A DNA stretch of 64,000 nucleotides from BQWY01 sp046351095 (GTDB lineage: Bacteria > Nitrospirota > Nitrospiria > Nitrospirales > Nitrospiraceae): contig JAXLZC010000001.1 in NCBI GenBank assembly GCA_046351095.1, positions 1,364,001-1,428,000 on the forward strand. Reading direction: 5' to 3'. Below the pieces are notes generated by a model. That model was not told where the DNA came from and did no database searches. It saw nothing but the letters and a program-made list of their open reading frames with translations. Below, in pieces: positions 42,705 to 53,200 of the stretch. The translations under genes and the position numbers were made by a program. Numbering within the stretch: the stretch's first letter is position 1; every line of letters starts with the position of its first letter.

Positions 42705-45529
42705 CGGATCGCCTCGACGCAGCGTCGGCAGAGTGTCGGATGCTCGGTCTGCGTGCCGACGTCCGCGCGATAGTTCCAACAACGTTCGCACTTGGTGCCG
42801 TCGGCCTTCTCCACGTCGACACGGTAGCCCGGCGTCGCGGCAACGGACGCAACGGCAGTGAGATTCACCGCCGACACGATACAGAGCCCGGGCAGATCGC
42901 CGAGGTAGGGCTTCAAGAACGCCTCGACCTCAGGCGTGCAGGCGATCCGTACCTGCGCCTCCAATGGCGCGCCGATGACCTTGTCCCGCCGCTTCGCTTC
43001 GAGCGCCGCCTGTACCGCACTGCGCAACTCCAACAGCTTGGTCCATCGCTCCACCAAACCGCGATCGGTCCAGGCCGCATCGGCCTCGGGAAACGCCGAG
43101 AGGTGGACGCTCCACGCCTTTGCGTGTGTGCCCGGATTCGCCGGAAGGAGCCGCCAAATTTCTTCCGCCGTAAAGCTCAAGATCGGCGCCATCAGTTGCG
43201 TCAGCGCCACAAGGATGTCGTACAGCACCGTCTGCGACCCGCGTCGCTCGGGCGAATCCTTGCGAAACGTGTAGAGTCGATCCTTCAGAATATCCAGATA
43301 GACGGCGCTCAGATCCACCGAGCAGAAATTATTCAGCGCGTGGAAGATCGCGTGAAATTCGCAGTCGTCGTAACTCGCCTTCACTTTCGGAATCAGCTCG
43401 GCCAACCGCGTCAGCGCCCAGCGATCGAGCTCGGGCAAGCGTCCGTAGGATACGCGATCTTTCACGGGATCGAAGTCGTACAGATTGCTCAGGAGGAACC
43501 GCGCCGTATTGCGGATCTTCCGATAGGCTTCGATCAGGTGGTTCAGGATTTCCTGCGAGATACGCAGGTCCTCACGATAGTCTTGCGCGGAGACCCAAAG
43601 TCGCAGGATCTCGGCGCCGGACTGTTTGATGACGTCCTGCGGCGCGACCACGTTGCCCGCCGACTTGGACATCTTCTTCCCTTGTCCGTCGACGACGAAG
43701 CCGTGCGTGAGCACCGCACGATACGGCGCGCGCCGATCCGTCGTCACGCCTGCCAAGAGCGCGCTGTGGAACCAGCCGCGATGTTGGTCCGATCCTTCGA
43801 GGTACAAATCGGCAGGCCACCAATGACGCGGCTTGAGCACGGCGGCGAAACTCACGCCGGACTCGAACCAGACGTCGAGAATGTCTTTCTCTTTTTCGAA
43901 CGCCGTCCCACCGCACTGTTTGCACGACGTGTCTTCCGGGAGCAGGCCGGCTGCGTCGCGCTGGAACCAGACGTCGGCGCCGTGCGTCTCCATCAAGGAC
44001 GCGACATGGTCGATCACCGTCGGCACGGCCAGCACCGTACGACATCCCGTACAGGTAAACCCTGGGATCGGCACACCCCAGACACGTTGCCGTGAGAGAC
44101 ACCAGTCCGGGCGATTTTCAATCATGCCGTTGATACGATCGCGCCCATACGCCGGAATCCACCGCACGCGACCGATCTCCGCCAGCGCCTCCTGCCGCAG
44201 CTCGTTCGTCTCCATCGACACGAACCACTGCTCGGTCGCACGAAAAATCACCGGGCTCTTGCAGCGCCAGCAATGGGGATACGAGTGAGTCAACGAGGCT
44301 TGCCCCAGCAGGCGCCCATGTTCCTGAAGCCGCTCGATGATTTTTGGATTCGCCTTAAACACATGCTGCCCGACGAACTCGGGCACCGCGTCCGTAAACC
44401 GCCCGCCGTTATCGACCGGCGCTAAAATCTCCAGCCGTTCGCCGACCGATGCGGACGCATTGTGGTTCAGCACCAGGATGTAGTCGTCCATACCGTGGCC
44501 CGGCGCGATATGCACGCAGCCGGTGCCCTGCTCCAACGTGACGAAGTCACCGAGCAGCACAGGCGACAATCCCGTCGTCAACGGACGCAGCAGTTCGAGT
44601 CCCTCGAACCGTGCACCCTTCGCCGTCGCCAGCACGGTAACGGTATCGGCGGCGATGCCGCAGGCCTTGGCCGTCGACTCCAACAACTTTTCGGCAATGA
44701 TATAGACGGCCGTACCGACCTGCACGAAGGCGTAATCGATGTCGGCATGCAAACAGACCGCTTGGTTGGCCGGTAAGGTCCAGGGGGTGGTCGTCCAGAT
44801 CACGACCGACAGGGACGTGACCGTCGCCGGGAGCCGCAACTCCGGGAATCGGTCCGCCAGCGACGCCGGTGCTCCCGCTACGGGAAATGCGACGTACACG
44901 GACGGCGAGACGTGGTTCTCGTATTCGATTTCCGCTTCGGCCAGCGCCGTCTGGTCCTGCGTGCACCAGAGCACCGGCTTGAGTCCTTTATAGACGCCGC
45001 CGCGTTCGACGAACTTGCCGAACTCGCGTACGATCCCCGCCTCGTAGCCCGCCGTCATCGTCAGATACGGTTGATCCCACTCGCCGAGCACACCGAGCCG
45101 CTTGAACTCGTCGCGCTGGAGGCCGACGTATTTTTCCGCATACTCGCGACAGAGTTTGCGGATCGCGATCGCATCCAGCCCCTTCTTTTTATCGCCCAAC
45201 TCCTTCATCACATGGTGTTCGATCGGCAGCCCATGGCAGTCCCAGCCCGGCACATACGGCGCATGGAAGCCCGACATGGTCTTCGACTTGATGATGATGT
45301 CTTTGAGGATTTTGTTAAGCGCGTGGCCGATATGGATCCGGCCGTTTGCGTAGGGCGGACCATCGTGCAAAATATACCGAGGGCGCCCCTCCGCCGTCGC
45401 CTGCGCGGCAATGGCCGCGTAGAGCCCGCGTTCTGTCCACCAGGCCAAGGTGTCCGGCTCCCGCTGCGGCAAATTCGCCTTCATCGGGAACTCGGTCTGC
45501 GGAAGATTCAGGGTCTGTTTGTAGTCCAT
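42701..45529 (-). CDS. ileS: Isoleucyl-tRNA synthetase
   Basis: A 942-residue class I synthetase beginning MDYKQTLNLPQTEFPMKANL. The HIGH-type motif is in GRIHIGHALNKILKD near residue 60, the KMSKS motif is in GQGKKMSKSAGNVV near residue 600, the CP1 editing domain lies between, and a C-terminal zinc finger CERCWNYRAD...CRRC ends the protein. The start at 45529 gives the canonical N-terminus; the frame is open further upstream with shadow-like sequence. Its stop overlaps lspA. Confidence 0.97.
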   Translation of the reverse strand: MDYKQTLNLPQTEFPMKANLPQREPDTLAWWTERGLYAAIAAQATAEGRPRYILHDGPPYANGRIHIGHALNKILKDIIIKSKTMSGFHAPYVPGWDCHGLPIEHHVMKELGDKKKGLDAIAIRKLCREYAEKYVGLQRDEFKRLGVLGEWDQPYLTMTAGYEAGIVREFGKFVERGGVYKGLKPVLWCTQDQTALAEAEIEYENHVSPSVYVAFPVAGAPASLADRFPELRLPATVTSLSVVIWTTTPWTLPANQAVCLHADIDYAFVQVGTAVYIIAEKLLESTAKACGIAADTVTVLATAKGARFEGLELLRPLTTGLSPVLLGDFVTLEQGTGCVHIAPGHGMDDYILVLNHNASASVGERLEILAPVDNGGRFTDAVPEFVGQHVFKANPKIIERLQEHGRLLGQASLTHSYPHCWRCKSPVIFRATEQWFVSMETNELRQEALAEIGRVRWIPAYGRDRINGMIENRPDWCLSRQRVWGVPIPGFTCTGCRTVLAVPTVIDHVASLMETHGADVWFQRDAAGLLPEDTSCKQCGGTAFEKEKDILDVWFESGVSFAAVLKPRHWWPADLYLEGSDQHRGWFHSALLAGVTTDRRAPYRAVLTHGFVVDGQGKKMSKSAGNVVAPQDVIKQSGAEILRLWVSAQDYREDLRISQEILNHLIEAYRKIRNTARFLLSNLYDFDPVKDRVSYGRLPELDRWALTRLAELIPKVKASYDDCEFHAIFHALNNFCSVDLSAVYLDILKDRLYTFRKDSPERRGSQTVLYDILVALTQLMAPILSFTAEEIWRLLPANPGTHAKAWSVHLSAFPEADAAWTDRGLVERWTKLLELRSAVQAALEAKRRDKVIGAPLEAQVRIACTPEVEAFLKPYLGDLPGLCIVSAVNLTAVASVAATPGYRVDVEKADGTKCERCWNYRADVGTQTEHPTLCRRCVEAIR

Positions 45530-45705
45530 GATGTTCGGGAAACAATGGGCGTCCGACGCAAGCAGACGCGGAGGCGCATCTCGCTGCGCGGAGGTGTCAG
45601 GCGCACGCCAGGCGGGGAATATATCGGATGGAAGGGGGACGGTACCAGTCTTTTTACAGAGGTGCGAGGAGACGACGCAGCCTGACGCAACCGCGAATCG
45701 ACCGC

Positions 45706-46851
45706 TCAGCTGAGCGCCATCATGCGCTCGAGTGCGACCTTCGCCCACTCCTTTTCGTCGGGCGGAACGACGATGTGATTCACGACACAGCCGTCGACCA
45801 AATTCTCCAGCGCCCAACAGAGGTGCGGCGCATCGATCCGATACATCGTCGCGCACTGGCAGACGGTCGCCGACAAAAAATAAATGTGTTTGTCGGTCAG
45901 CTCCTGCTTCAGACGATTGACCAAGTTCAACTCGGTGCCCACCGCCCACGACGTCCCCGCCGGCGCCGCCGTGATCGTGCGGATGATGTGCTCGGTCGAT
46001 CCAACGAGATCGGCCTTGTTCACCACCGACTCGTGACACTCGGGATGGACCATCACCGTGATGCCCGGGTACGTCTTACGGAAGTAGTCCACGTGCGCCG
46101 GTTGGAACATCTGGTGCACGCTGCAGTGGCCTTTCCACAAAATCAGGCGCGACCGTTTGATCGCTTCCGGTGTATTGCCGCCGTTCGGCAACGACGGATC
46201 CCAGACGATCATCTGCTCCGCCGGGATACCCATCTTGTTGGCCGTGTTGCGCCCGAGGTGCTCGTCCGGGAAAAACAGAATTTTTTCGCGACGCGCCCAC
46301 GACCATTCGATGATCGCCTTGGCATTGGACGATGTGCAGGTCAGTCCGCCATGCTCTCCGCAGAAAGCCTTCAAGATGGCGGCGGAGTTGACGTACACCA
46401 CCGGCATGACCGCCTCTTCCACCGGCACGACGCGCGCCAACGCTTCCCAACATTCCTCGACCTGCTCGATCGCCGCCATGTCGGCCATGGAACAGCCCGC
46501 GGCCATGTCCGGCAAAATCACCGTTTGATTCGAGCGGCTCAGCACGTCCGCCGTTTCCGCCATGAAGTGCACACCGCAAAAGACGACGTAGGGTCGATCC
46601 GCATATTGCTGCGCATACTTCGCAAGCAACAACGAGTCGCCGCGCAGATCCGCATGCACAATCACTTCGTCGCGTTGATAGTTGTGCCCGAGGATCAGCA
46701 AGCGTTCGCCCAAGGTTTTGCGGGCCGCAGTGATACGTGCGGTTAATTCGCCCGCAGAGAGGTTCTGATATTTCGTGATCGGATGGATGCCTACCCGCCC
46801 GATCTCGGTCGGTGTCGGATTGTTGCTCAGGACCGGTAAATCTATCGACAT
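45706..46851 (-). CDS. nadA: Quinolinate synthase
   Basis: NadA condenses iminoaspartate (made by NadB) with dihydroxyacetone phosphate, using a [4Fe-4S] cluster, to make quinolinate for NAD. The 381-residue protein has the substrate loop LGHNYQRDEVIVHADLRGDS and the three cluster cysteines: Cys92 in VFCGVHFMAET, one in GLTCTSSNAK and one in ATVCQCATMYR. NadD of the same pathway is at 25.5 kb; nadB and nadC are not in the window. It ends about 180 bases downstream of ileS. Confidence 0.95.
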   Translation of the reverse strand: MSIDLPVLSNNPTPTEIGRVGIHPITKYQNLSAGELTARITAARKTLGERLLILGHNYQRDEVIVHADLRGDSLLLAKYAQQYADRPYVVFCGVHFMAETADVLSRSNQTVILPDMAAGCSMADMAAIEQVEECWEALARVVPVEEAVMPVVYVNSAAILKAFCGEHGGLTCTSSNAKAIIEWSWARREKILFFPDEHLGRNTANKMGIPAEQMIVWDPSLPNGGNTPEAIKRSRLILWKGHCSVHQMFQPAHVDYFRKTYPGITVMVHPECHESVVNKADLVGSTEHIIRTITAAPAGTSWAVGTELNLVNRLKQELTDKHIYFLSATVCQCATMYRIDAPHLCWALENLVDGCVVNHIVVPPDEKEWAKVALERMMALS

Positions 46852-46991
46852 GCGCGCCTCATTACGTCACACACTGCACGGAATTCTACGGGACCACCGC
46901 CGAACAAGCAACGAGCCGAAAGGCCTACGGTAGCGCCTGGGCGTACGTGCAAACCTGGAACGCGAGCACAGCTCCCACATCGCTCACGGCG

Positions 46992-47408
46992 CTACGTGTG
47001 ATCCCGCTTTTGTCGTTCGGTGCGCGGCCAAATAAAGCTGCTGGTCTGCCGGTGCCATCCCTGCGTGAGATAAAACGCCTCTTTTCCCACCGCCGATGTC
47101 AGCGTCGTAAACACGTACGAGGACAGCGCACGTTCTAAGTACGACAGGAGAGTGCGGCCGATGCCCCGGCGTTGATACTGCGGGTCCACTACCAGATCGA
47201 CGATCAACGCATAATATCGTCCGTCATCGACCGTACGCCCGAAGCCGACCACCTGCCGATCGTCGTACGCGAATCGAACATAGGAGCTGGACCGAAAGGC
47301 AGCCTGAATCTCCTCTGCAGGGCGCTTCCCCCAGCCGACCTGCTCGAACAGTTCGGACACTCGTTCCCAATCCACGCCCTCCATATTGTCTGTGTACCGG
47401 ATATCCAT
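46992..47408 (-). CDS. GNAT-family N-acetyltransferase
   Basis: About 138 residues from the ATG at 47408 (the frame opens upstream at 47456 with a likely non-coding Arg/Ala-rich start). The acetyl-CoA motif is LVVDPQYQRRGIGRTLLSYL, preceded by FAYDDRQVVGFGRTVDD and followed by GKEAFYLTQGWHRQT, the standard GNAT core. Substrate unknown. It stands alone, between nadA and a DUF1272 gene on the same strand. Confidence 0.85.
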   Translation of the reverse strand: MDIRYTDNMEGVDWERVSELFEQVGWGKRPAEEIQAAFRSSSYVRFAYDDRQVVGFGRTVDDGRYYALIVDLVVDPQYQRRGIGRTLLSYLERALSSYVFTTLTSAVGKEAFYLTQGWHRQTSSFIWPRTERQKRDHT

Positions 47409-47502
47409 AGTGTGCTCGCTTGCTACCGCGCCGCGACCGTCTGCGCGACGCGTCACGCTTCCCCCCAGTTCGCGTTAGTCGCCGATGGCTACAGCGATTC
47501 GG

Positions 47503-47748
47503 TCATTGTTTGCGACACCCTTCCGGCTTGACGACTCGCCGGGTCGACGGGGGAGCCTTGACCAGCATGGCCGGCGGACGACGCGGGCGAACGACCAACT
47601 CTCCGCCACAGTTAGGACAGCGCCCCTGGAGCACGGTCTCCACGCAGGGCGCGCAGAAGGTACATTCGAACGAACAGATCCGGGCATCGGGAGATTCCGG
47701 CGGAAGATCGCAGTCGCAACATTCGCAGTTCGGGCGCAATTCCAGCAT
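47503..47748 (-). CDS. DUF1272-type small zinc-binding protein
   Basis: An 81-residue protein starting at the ATG at 47748, five bases after GGGAGG. LELRPNCECCDCDLPPESPD, ICSFECTFCAPCVETVLQG and RCPNCGGELVVRPRRPPAML contain many paired cysteines, the DUF1272 pattern of a compact zinc-bound fold. Function unknown. An Arg/Lys-rich tail ends the protein. The frame upstream of 47748 is not protein-like. Confidence 0.85.
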   Translation of the reverse strand: MLELRPNCECCDCDLPPESPDARICSFECTFCAPCVETVLQGRCPNCGGELVVRPRRPPAMLVKAPPSTRRVVKPEGCRKQ

Positions 47749-47962
47749 CGTTGCCTCCCTGTGGCCGTCGCTGCCCAGCCCCCACCGACGCACTATGCAG
47801 GCTGGGACGAAGGCTTGGGCTCTGCTCAGTGGTGGTGGGCGCTCAGCATACGAAAGGCCCGAGGCGACCACAAGCGACGGCGGACGTCATCCTGCACACT
47901 CACCACATAATAAGCCTGCGAGTGAAACTCCCAGTCCACCGACCGTATCGACCGGTCCAAAT

Positions 47963-47992
47963 TTGACAGGCTTGAAACACGACGTGTACGAT
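47963..47992 (+). promoter_or_regulatory. Promoter of the thi leader
   Basis: TTGACA at 47963-47968 and TACGAT at 47987-47992 with an 18-base spacer lie just before the TPP riboswitch, so transcription should begin close to 48000. Confidence 0.6.
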
Positions 47993-48010
47993 GCCGCTAC
48001 ATAGTCACAG

Positions 48011-48092
48011 CTAGGGGGGCCGAAACGGCTGAGAGTCCGCAGAGACGGACGACCCTTAGAACCTGACCTGGGTAATGCCAGCGTAGGGAAGC
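48011..48092 (+). promoter_or_regulatory. TPP (THI-box) riboswitch
   Basis: The conserved elements are all present in order: the GGGG-type 5' helix, CTGAGA (48029-48034), a small paired arm (GTCCGC...CGGAC), CCTTAGAACCTGA, then CTGGGTAATGCCAGCG and the closing GTAGGGAA. These form the three-helix TPP aptamer. The terminator at 48118-48146 comes directly after, so thiamine pyrophosphate likely stops transcription before thiC. Confidence 0.95.
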
Positions 48093-48117
48093 GGTTGACC
48101 TCACCGAATTCGAGTGA

Positions 48118-48146
48118 AGCCGCCCCTTATCCTGGCGGCTTTTTTT
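48118..48146 (+). terminator. Riboswitch-controlled intrinsic terminator
   Basis: AGCCGCC at 48118-48124 pairs with GGCGGCT at 48134-48140, followed by a seven-base T-run. It lies between the TPP aptamer and thiC and is the obvious expression platform. Confidence 0.88.
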
Positions 48147-48183
48147 GTGTCCAGCGTCCGTACCGATCGACCACGATGTGACG

Positions 48184-48209
48184 GGCAGTCGGCCTCACCG
48201 CCGACTGCC
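48184..48209 (+). other. Second hairpin in the thiC leader
   Basis: GGCAGTCGGC (48184-48193) and GCCGACTGCC (48200-48209) form a perfect ten-base stem with a six-base loop, between the terminator and the thiC ribosome-binding site. There is no T-run, so it is not a terminator. It could be an mRNA stabilising element or a pause site. Confidence 0.5.
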
Positions 48210-48251
48210 GCGCGCGACACGATTTGTGAATAGAGGAGGATCGACTCCATC

Positions 48252-50189
<1,938 letters not shown>

Positions 50190-50190
50190 T

Positions 50191-50283
50191 AATGTTTAAT
50201 TGTTAATGGTGAATTTTTGATGTCGCCGGCGCGGCTAAAGAATTCGTCATTCATCACTCAACATTCACCATTACGCATTATTT
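50191..50283. repeat. AT-rich inverted and near-repeated element between thiC and thi4
   Basis: TAATGGTGAAT at 50204-50214 is the inverse complement of ATTCACCATTA at 50263-50273, so the two ends of this 90-base stretch can pair. ATTCATCACTCAACATTCACC (50248 onward) is a CATT-rich motif that returns as CATTCATCATTCACCACTC near 52035. The stretch is far more AT-rich than the rest of the window. No clear Shine-Dalgarno site precedes thi4. Confidence 0.5.
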
Positions 50284-51084
50284 ATGAATAAACCTCGGCC
50301 TGCCCCACTCCGCGAGCGCGACATCACCAGACAGATCGCGCGCGAGTACTACCACGAGTTCGACCAGCTCATCGAAAGCGACGTCATCATCGTCGGCTCG
50401 GGCCCGTCCGGACTCATCTGCGCGCACGACTTGGCGAAGATGGGCTTTAAGACGTTGATCGTCGAGCAGAGCTTGGCGCTCGGCGGCGGTTTTTGGCACG
50501 GCGGCTACCTCATGAACAAGGCCACGATCTGCGAGCCCGCCGACACAATCCTCGCGGAGATCGGCGTGCCCTGCAAAAAGATCGCGGAGTGCGAGGGCAT
50601 GCACATCGTCGATCCGCCGCATGCGACCGGCGCGTTGATCGCCGCCGCCTACGGCGCGGGCGCCAAGGTCTTGAACCTCACCCGCGTGGTCGATTTGATC
50701 TTGCGGCGCGACGGTGTGCTGGAAGGTGTGGTCGTGAACAACACGACCGCCGAAATGGCGGGCCACGACATCATCCATGTCGACCCGATTGCCCTCGAAA
50801 GCAAGATCGTCGTGGACGCGACCGGTCACGATGCCGTCGTCGTGGATCTTCTCCACAAACGCGGCTTGTATAAGGCAGTGCCCGGCAACGGCGCCATGTG
50901 GGTCTCGCGCTCGGAAGAAAACGTCATGGATCACACGGGCGAGGTCTACCCGAATTGCTTCGTGGTCGGCCTGGCCGTCTCCGCCGTCCACGGCACGCCA
51001 CGCATGGGTCCGGCCTTCGGCTCGATGTTGCTCTCCGGCCGCTGGGGCGCTGAATTGATCCAAAAGAAATTAAAACAGCAATAA
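50284..51084 (+). CDS. thi4: THI4-type thiamine thiazole synthase with His at the sulfur-site position
   Basis: A 266-residue FAD/NAD-binding protein. SDVIIVGSGPSGLICAHDLA is the dinucleotide site, and GGGFWHGGYLMNKATICEPA and VVVDATGHDAVVVDLLHKRG match Thi4. In fungal and plant Thi4 the sulfur comes from a cysteine in the enzyme's own chain (yeast Cys205 in the CCMDP stretch). The aligned place here is IIHVDPIALESK, with His165, as in the Methanocaldococcus enzyme (LHIDP), which uses free sulfide with iron and turns over repeatedly. It would form the thiazole half of thiamine next to thiC. Confidence 0.92.
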   Translation: MNKPRPAPLRERDITRQIAREYYHEFDQLIESDVIIVGSGPSGLICAHDLAKMGFKTLIVEQSLALGGGFWHGGYLMNKATICEPADTILAEIGVPCKKIAECEGMHIVDPPHATGALIAAAYGAGAKVLNLTRVVDLILRRDGVLEGVVVNNTTAEMAGHDIIHVDPIALESKIVVDATGHDAVVVDLLHKRGLYKAVPGNGAMWVSRSEENVMDHTGEVYPNCFVVGLAVSAVHGTPRMGPAFGSMLLSGRWGAELIQKKLKQQ

Positions 51085-51116
51085 CGGGCGGTCGGCATCG
51101 GCAACAATAAGCACCA

Positions 51117-51632
51117 ATGGACGTACAAGATTTTCTCAAACACGGGTCGAGCCCGGAAGAAGACAAACGCGAAGCCTGGATGTTGTTCCAGAAAGCTTAC
51201 GAGCTGCAGATGAAAGGCGAGTTGGAGGAAGCGGCGCGCCTCTATCAAGAATCCATCAAGCTCCATCCGACCGCGGAAGGGTACACGTTCCTCGGCTGGA
51301 CCTACAGCTTCATGGGGCGCCTCGACGACGCCATCGAGGAATGCCACCACGCCATCGCGCAGGATCCGGAGTTCGGCAATCCGTATAACGACATCGGTGC
51401 CTACTTGATCGAGAAGGGGCAACTCGACGAAGCCATCGGGTGGTTTCAACGCGCGATGCAAGCGACGCGGTACGAGAGCCCGGCCTTCCCGCACCTCAAC
51501 CTCGGCCGCGTGTACGAAAAGCAGGGCCACTGGCAGCAAGCCATCGATTGCTACAAACAGGCGTTGGCGCTGAACCCCGACTATGCGCTGGCAAAACGTT
51601 CGCTCGGTCGTCTCATCAGCAGCATGAATTGA
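51117..51632 (+). CDS. TPR-repeat protein
   Basis: A 171-residue protein with about three to four tetratricopeptide repeats: KAYELQMKGELEEAARLYQE, AEGYTFLGWTYSFMGRLDDA, PYNDIGAYLIEKGQLDEAIG and NLGRVYEKQGHWQQAIDCYK. No signal or membrane segment. TPRs bind other proteins. It sits 32 bases after thi4 and 6 bases before a receiver-like gene, so it is probably in the thi transcript, though its partner is unknown. Confidence 0.82.
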   Translation: MDVQDFLKHGSSPEEDKREAWMLFQKAYELQMKGELEEAARLYQESIKLHPTAEGYTFLGWTYSFMGRLDDAIEECHHAIAQDPEFGNPYNDIGAYLIEKGQLDEAIGWFQRAMQATRYESPAFPHLNLGRVYEKQGHWQQAIDCYKQALALNPDYALAKRSLGRLISSMN

Positions 51633-51638
51633 GATCCT

Positions 51639-52007
51639 ATGCCGACCATCCTCGTGGCCATCAACGATATTTTTTTCTACACGAAGGTCCGCGACGCGCT
51701 GCTCCCGCATGGATACAAATTAGAACGTGCGCGTACGCAAGACGACGTCGGCACGAAGACGGCGGCGGAGAAGCCGGACGCGATCGTGATGGACATGAAC
51801 GAGCAGCGCCTCGATCCGTTTAAGGCGCTGACGCAGATCAAGGCGGATCCAACGTTGGCCAAGACGCCCGTTCTGGTCTTCGCGAACCACGAAGAAGTGG
51901 ACACCTGGCAACGCGCCAAGGCGCTCGGCGTCTCCAAGATCGTCTCGCGAAACGAATTTTCGTCACGCACCAAAGATCTCGTCGAGGAACTGCTCCCGCG
52001 AAGGTAG
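51639..52007 (+). CDS. Degenerate response-regulator receiver
   Basis: A 122-residue single-domain protein with the receiver fold (VAINDIFFYTKVRDALLPHG then PDAIVMDMNEQRLDPFKALT). Asp52 is at the phosphorylation site in VMDMN, but the metal-binding acidic pair is reduced to Asn-Asp (9-10) and the conserved Lys of the last loop is missing (IVSRNEF). It may signal without phosphorylation or work as a scaffold. It follows the TPR gene by 6 bases. Confidence 0.72.
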   Translation: MPTILVAINDIFFYTKVRDALLPHGYKLERARTQDDVGTKTAAEKPDAIVMDMNEQRLDPFKALTQIKADPTLAKTPVLVFANHEEVDTWQRAKALGVSKIVSRNEFSSRTKDLVEELLPRR

Positions 52008-52032
52008 CGATCTGTTCCGATTGTCCGGATCA

Positions 52033-52065
52033 AGCATTCATCATTCACCACTCATCATTACTGAT
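52033..52065. repeat. AT-rich CATT repeat before ygfZ
   Basis: The stretch CATTCATCATTCACCACTC followed by ATCATTACTGAT lies between the receiver gene and the ygfZ start. It shares CATTCATCA and ATTCACCA blocks with 50248-50280. Such short AT-rich repeats stand out in this GC-rich window. Confidence 0.45.
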
Positions 52066-53154
52066 ATGAACTCCGTCCTACACGACCGCCATACCGCATT
52101 ACACGCCGCTTTCACCGATGTCACCGGCTGGCAGGTTCCGCAACAGTACGGTGACGTGCGCACCGAATATCAGGCCGTGCGCAGCGCCGTCGGCCTGGCC
52201 GACCTCTCGCATCGGGGATTCCTCCGCGTCACCGGCGACGACCGCATCAAGTGGCTGCAAAGCATTTTGAGCAACGACCTCTTGCCGCTCAAACCAGGAC
52301 AAGGCCTCTACACCAGCATGCTCACTCATAAGGGCAAGATGCTGACCTACGTGCGGCTCTACGTCACACCCGATGCGGTGCTCATCGAAGACGTCGGCGA
52401 GATCGGCGACACGACCGCCAAGACACTCAAAAAGTTTTTGCTCTACGGCACGAAGGCGAAGATGGAGACGCTCACCGGCGCCTGGGGGTTGTTGCTCCTG
52501 AGCGGACCGAAAGCGCTGGAGGTAGTACGCACTGCGCTCGGCGTCGATCTCAGCTCGGCGGCGGTTCCGAGCCTCACCACTGCCACCTTTCAGGAGCATC
52601 CGGTATTGGCCCTGCGTGTGGAGGAAACGGGTGAGCAGGACGTGATCCTCGCAACGCCGAACGCGAGCGTCGTCGCGCTGTGGGATCAGCTCCGCACAGT
52701 CGGCGGACCGGCCGGTCTGTGTCCGATCGGAACGCATGCGCGAGAAATGCTACGGATCGAAGCCGGCCTCCCGAAGGCGGGAGCCGATTTAAATGAAGAG
52801 ATTGTTCCACCGGAAGCCAATCTCGAAGGGAAGGCGTTCAGCCTCAACAAAGGCTGTTACCCAGGGCAGGAAGTCGTCGCCCGTATGGATACCTACGGGA
52901 ACGTGCGACGGCACTTGGTCGGGTTGGTGCTGAAGGACGCGCCCGTCCCGACGACCGGTGCAAAACTGTTTAGCGGAGACCGCGAAGTGGGATGGATCAG
53001 CAGCGCCATCGACTCGCTGCAACTTGGGAAACCGATTGCGCTCGCCTATCCCTTGCGAGATTTCAGCACACCTGCAACCGAACTCACGGTTGAGGTGGAC
53101 GGCCGCCGTCTCCCGGCCACCGTCCACACGCTTCCCTTCTTTCGTCGAGCCTAA
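52066..53154 (+). CDS. ygfZ: YgfZ/GcvT-like folate-binding Fe-S assembly protein
   Basis: A 362-residue protein with the GcvT-like fold (LADLSHRGFLRVTGDDRIKW, SILSNDLLPLKPGQGLYTSM) and the YgfZ signature KGCYPGQEVVARMDTYGNVR near residue 265, where Cys is the conserved reactive residue. YgfZ uses tetrahydrofolate and helps repair or assemble certain Fe-S enzymes such as MiaB. ThiC is an Fe-S enzyme in the same cluster, so the neighbourhood fits, but that link is inference. I start at the ATG at 52066. Confidence 0.9.
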   Translation: MNSVLHDRHTALHAAFTDVTGWQVPQQYGDVRTEYQAVRSAVGLADLSHRGFLRVTGDDRIKWLQSILSNDLLPLKPGQGLYTSMLTHKGKMLTYVRLYVTPDAVLIEDVGEIGDTTAKTLKKFLLYGTKAKMETLTGAWGLLLLSGPKALEVVRTALGVDLSSAAVPSLTTATFQEHPVLALRVEETGEQDVILATPNASVVALWDQLRTVGGPAGLCPIGTHAREMLRIEAGLPKAGADLNEEIVPPEANLEGKAFSLNKGCYPGQEVVARMDTYGNVRRHLVGLVLKDAPVPTTGAKLFSGDREVGWISSAIDSLQLGKPIALAYPLRDFSTPATELTVEVDGRRLPATVHTLPFFRRA

Positions 53155-53200
53155 TTTTGGCTAAAGCTTGTGCTGCCCCAGCAAGGCATGGGGCTGGTGG

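Noticed and set aside
42740..44095. Long plus-strand open frame (451 codons) opposite ileS
   Set aside because: It lies entirely within ileS on the other strand, and its Arg/Gln/His-rich translation matches no family; high-GC shadow frame.
45628..46746. Plus-strand open frame of 372 codons opposite nadA
   Set aside because: It is the complement of nadA, with a His/Arg-rich translation and no motif.
50240..52065. CATT-rich repeats as a CRISPR array
   Set aside because: They are few, short and not regularly spaced, and no cas genes are present.
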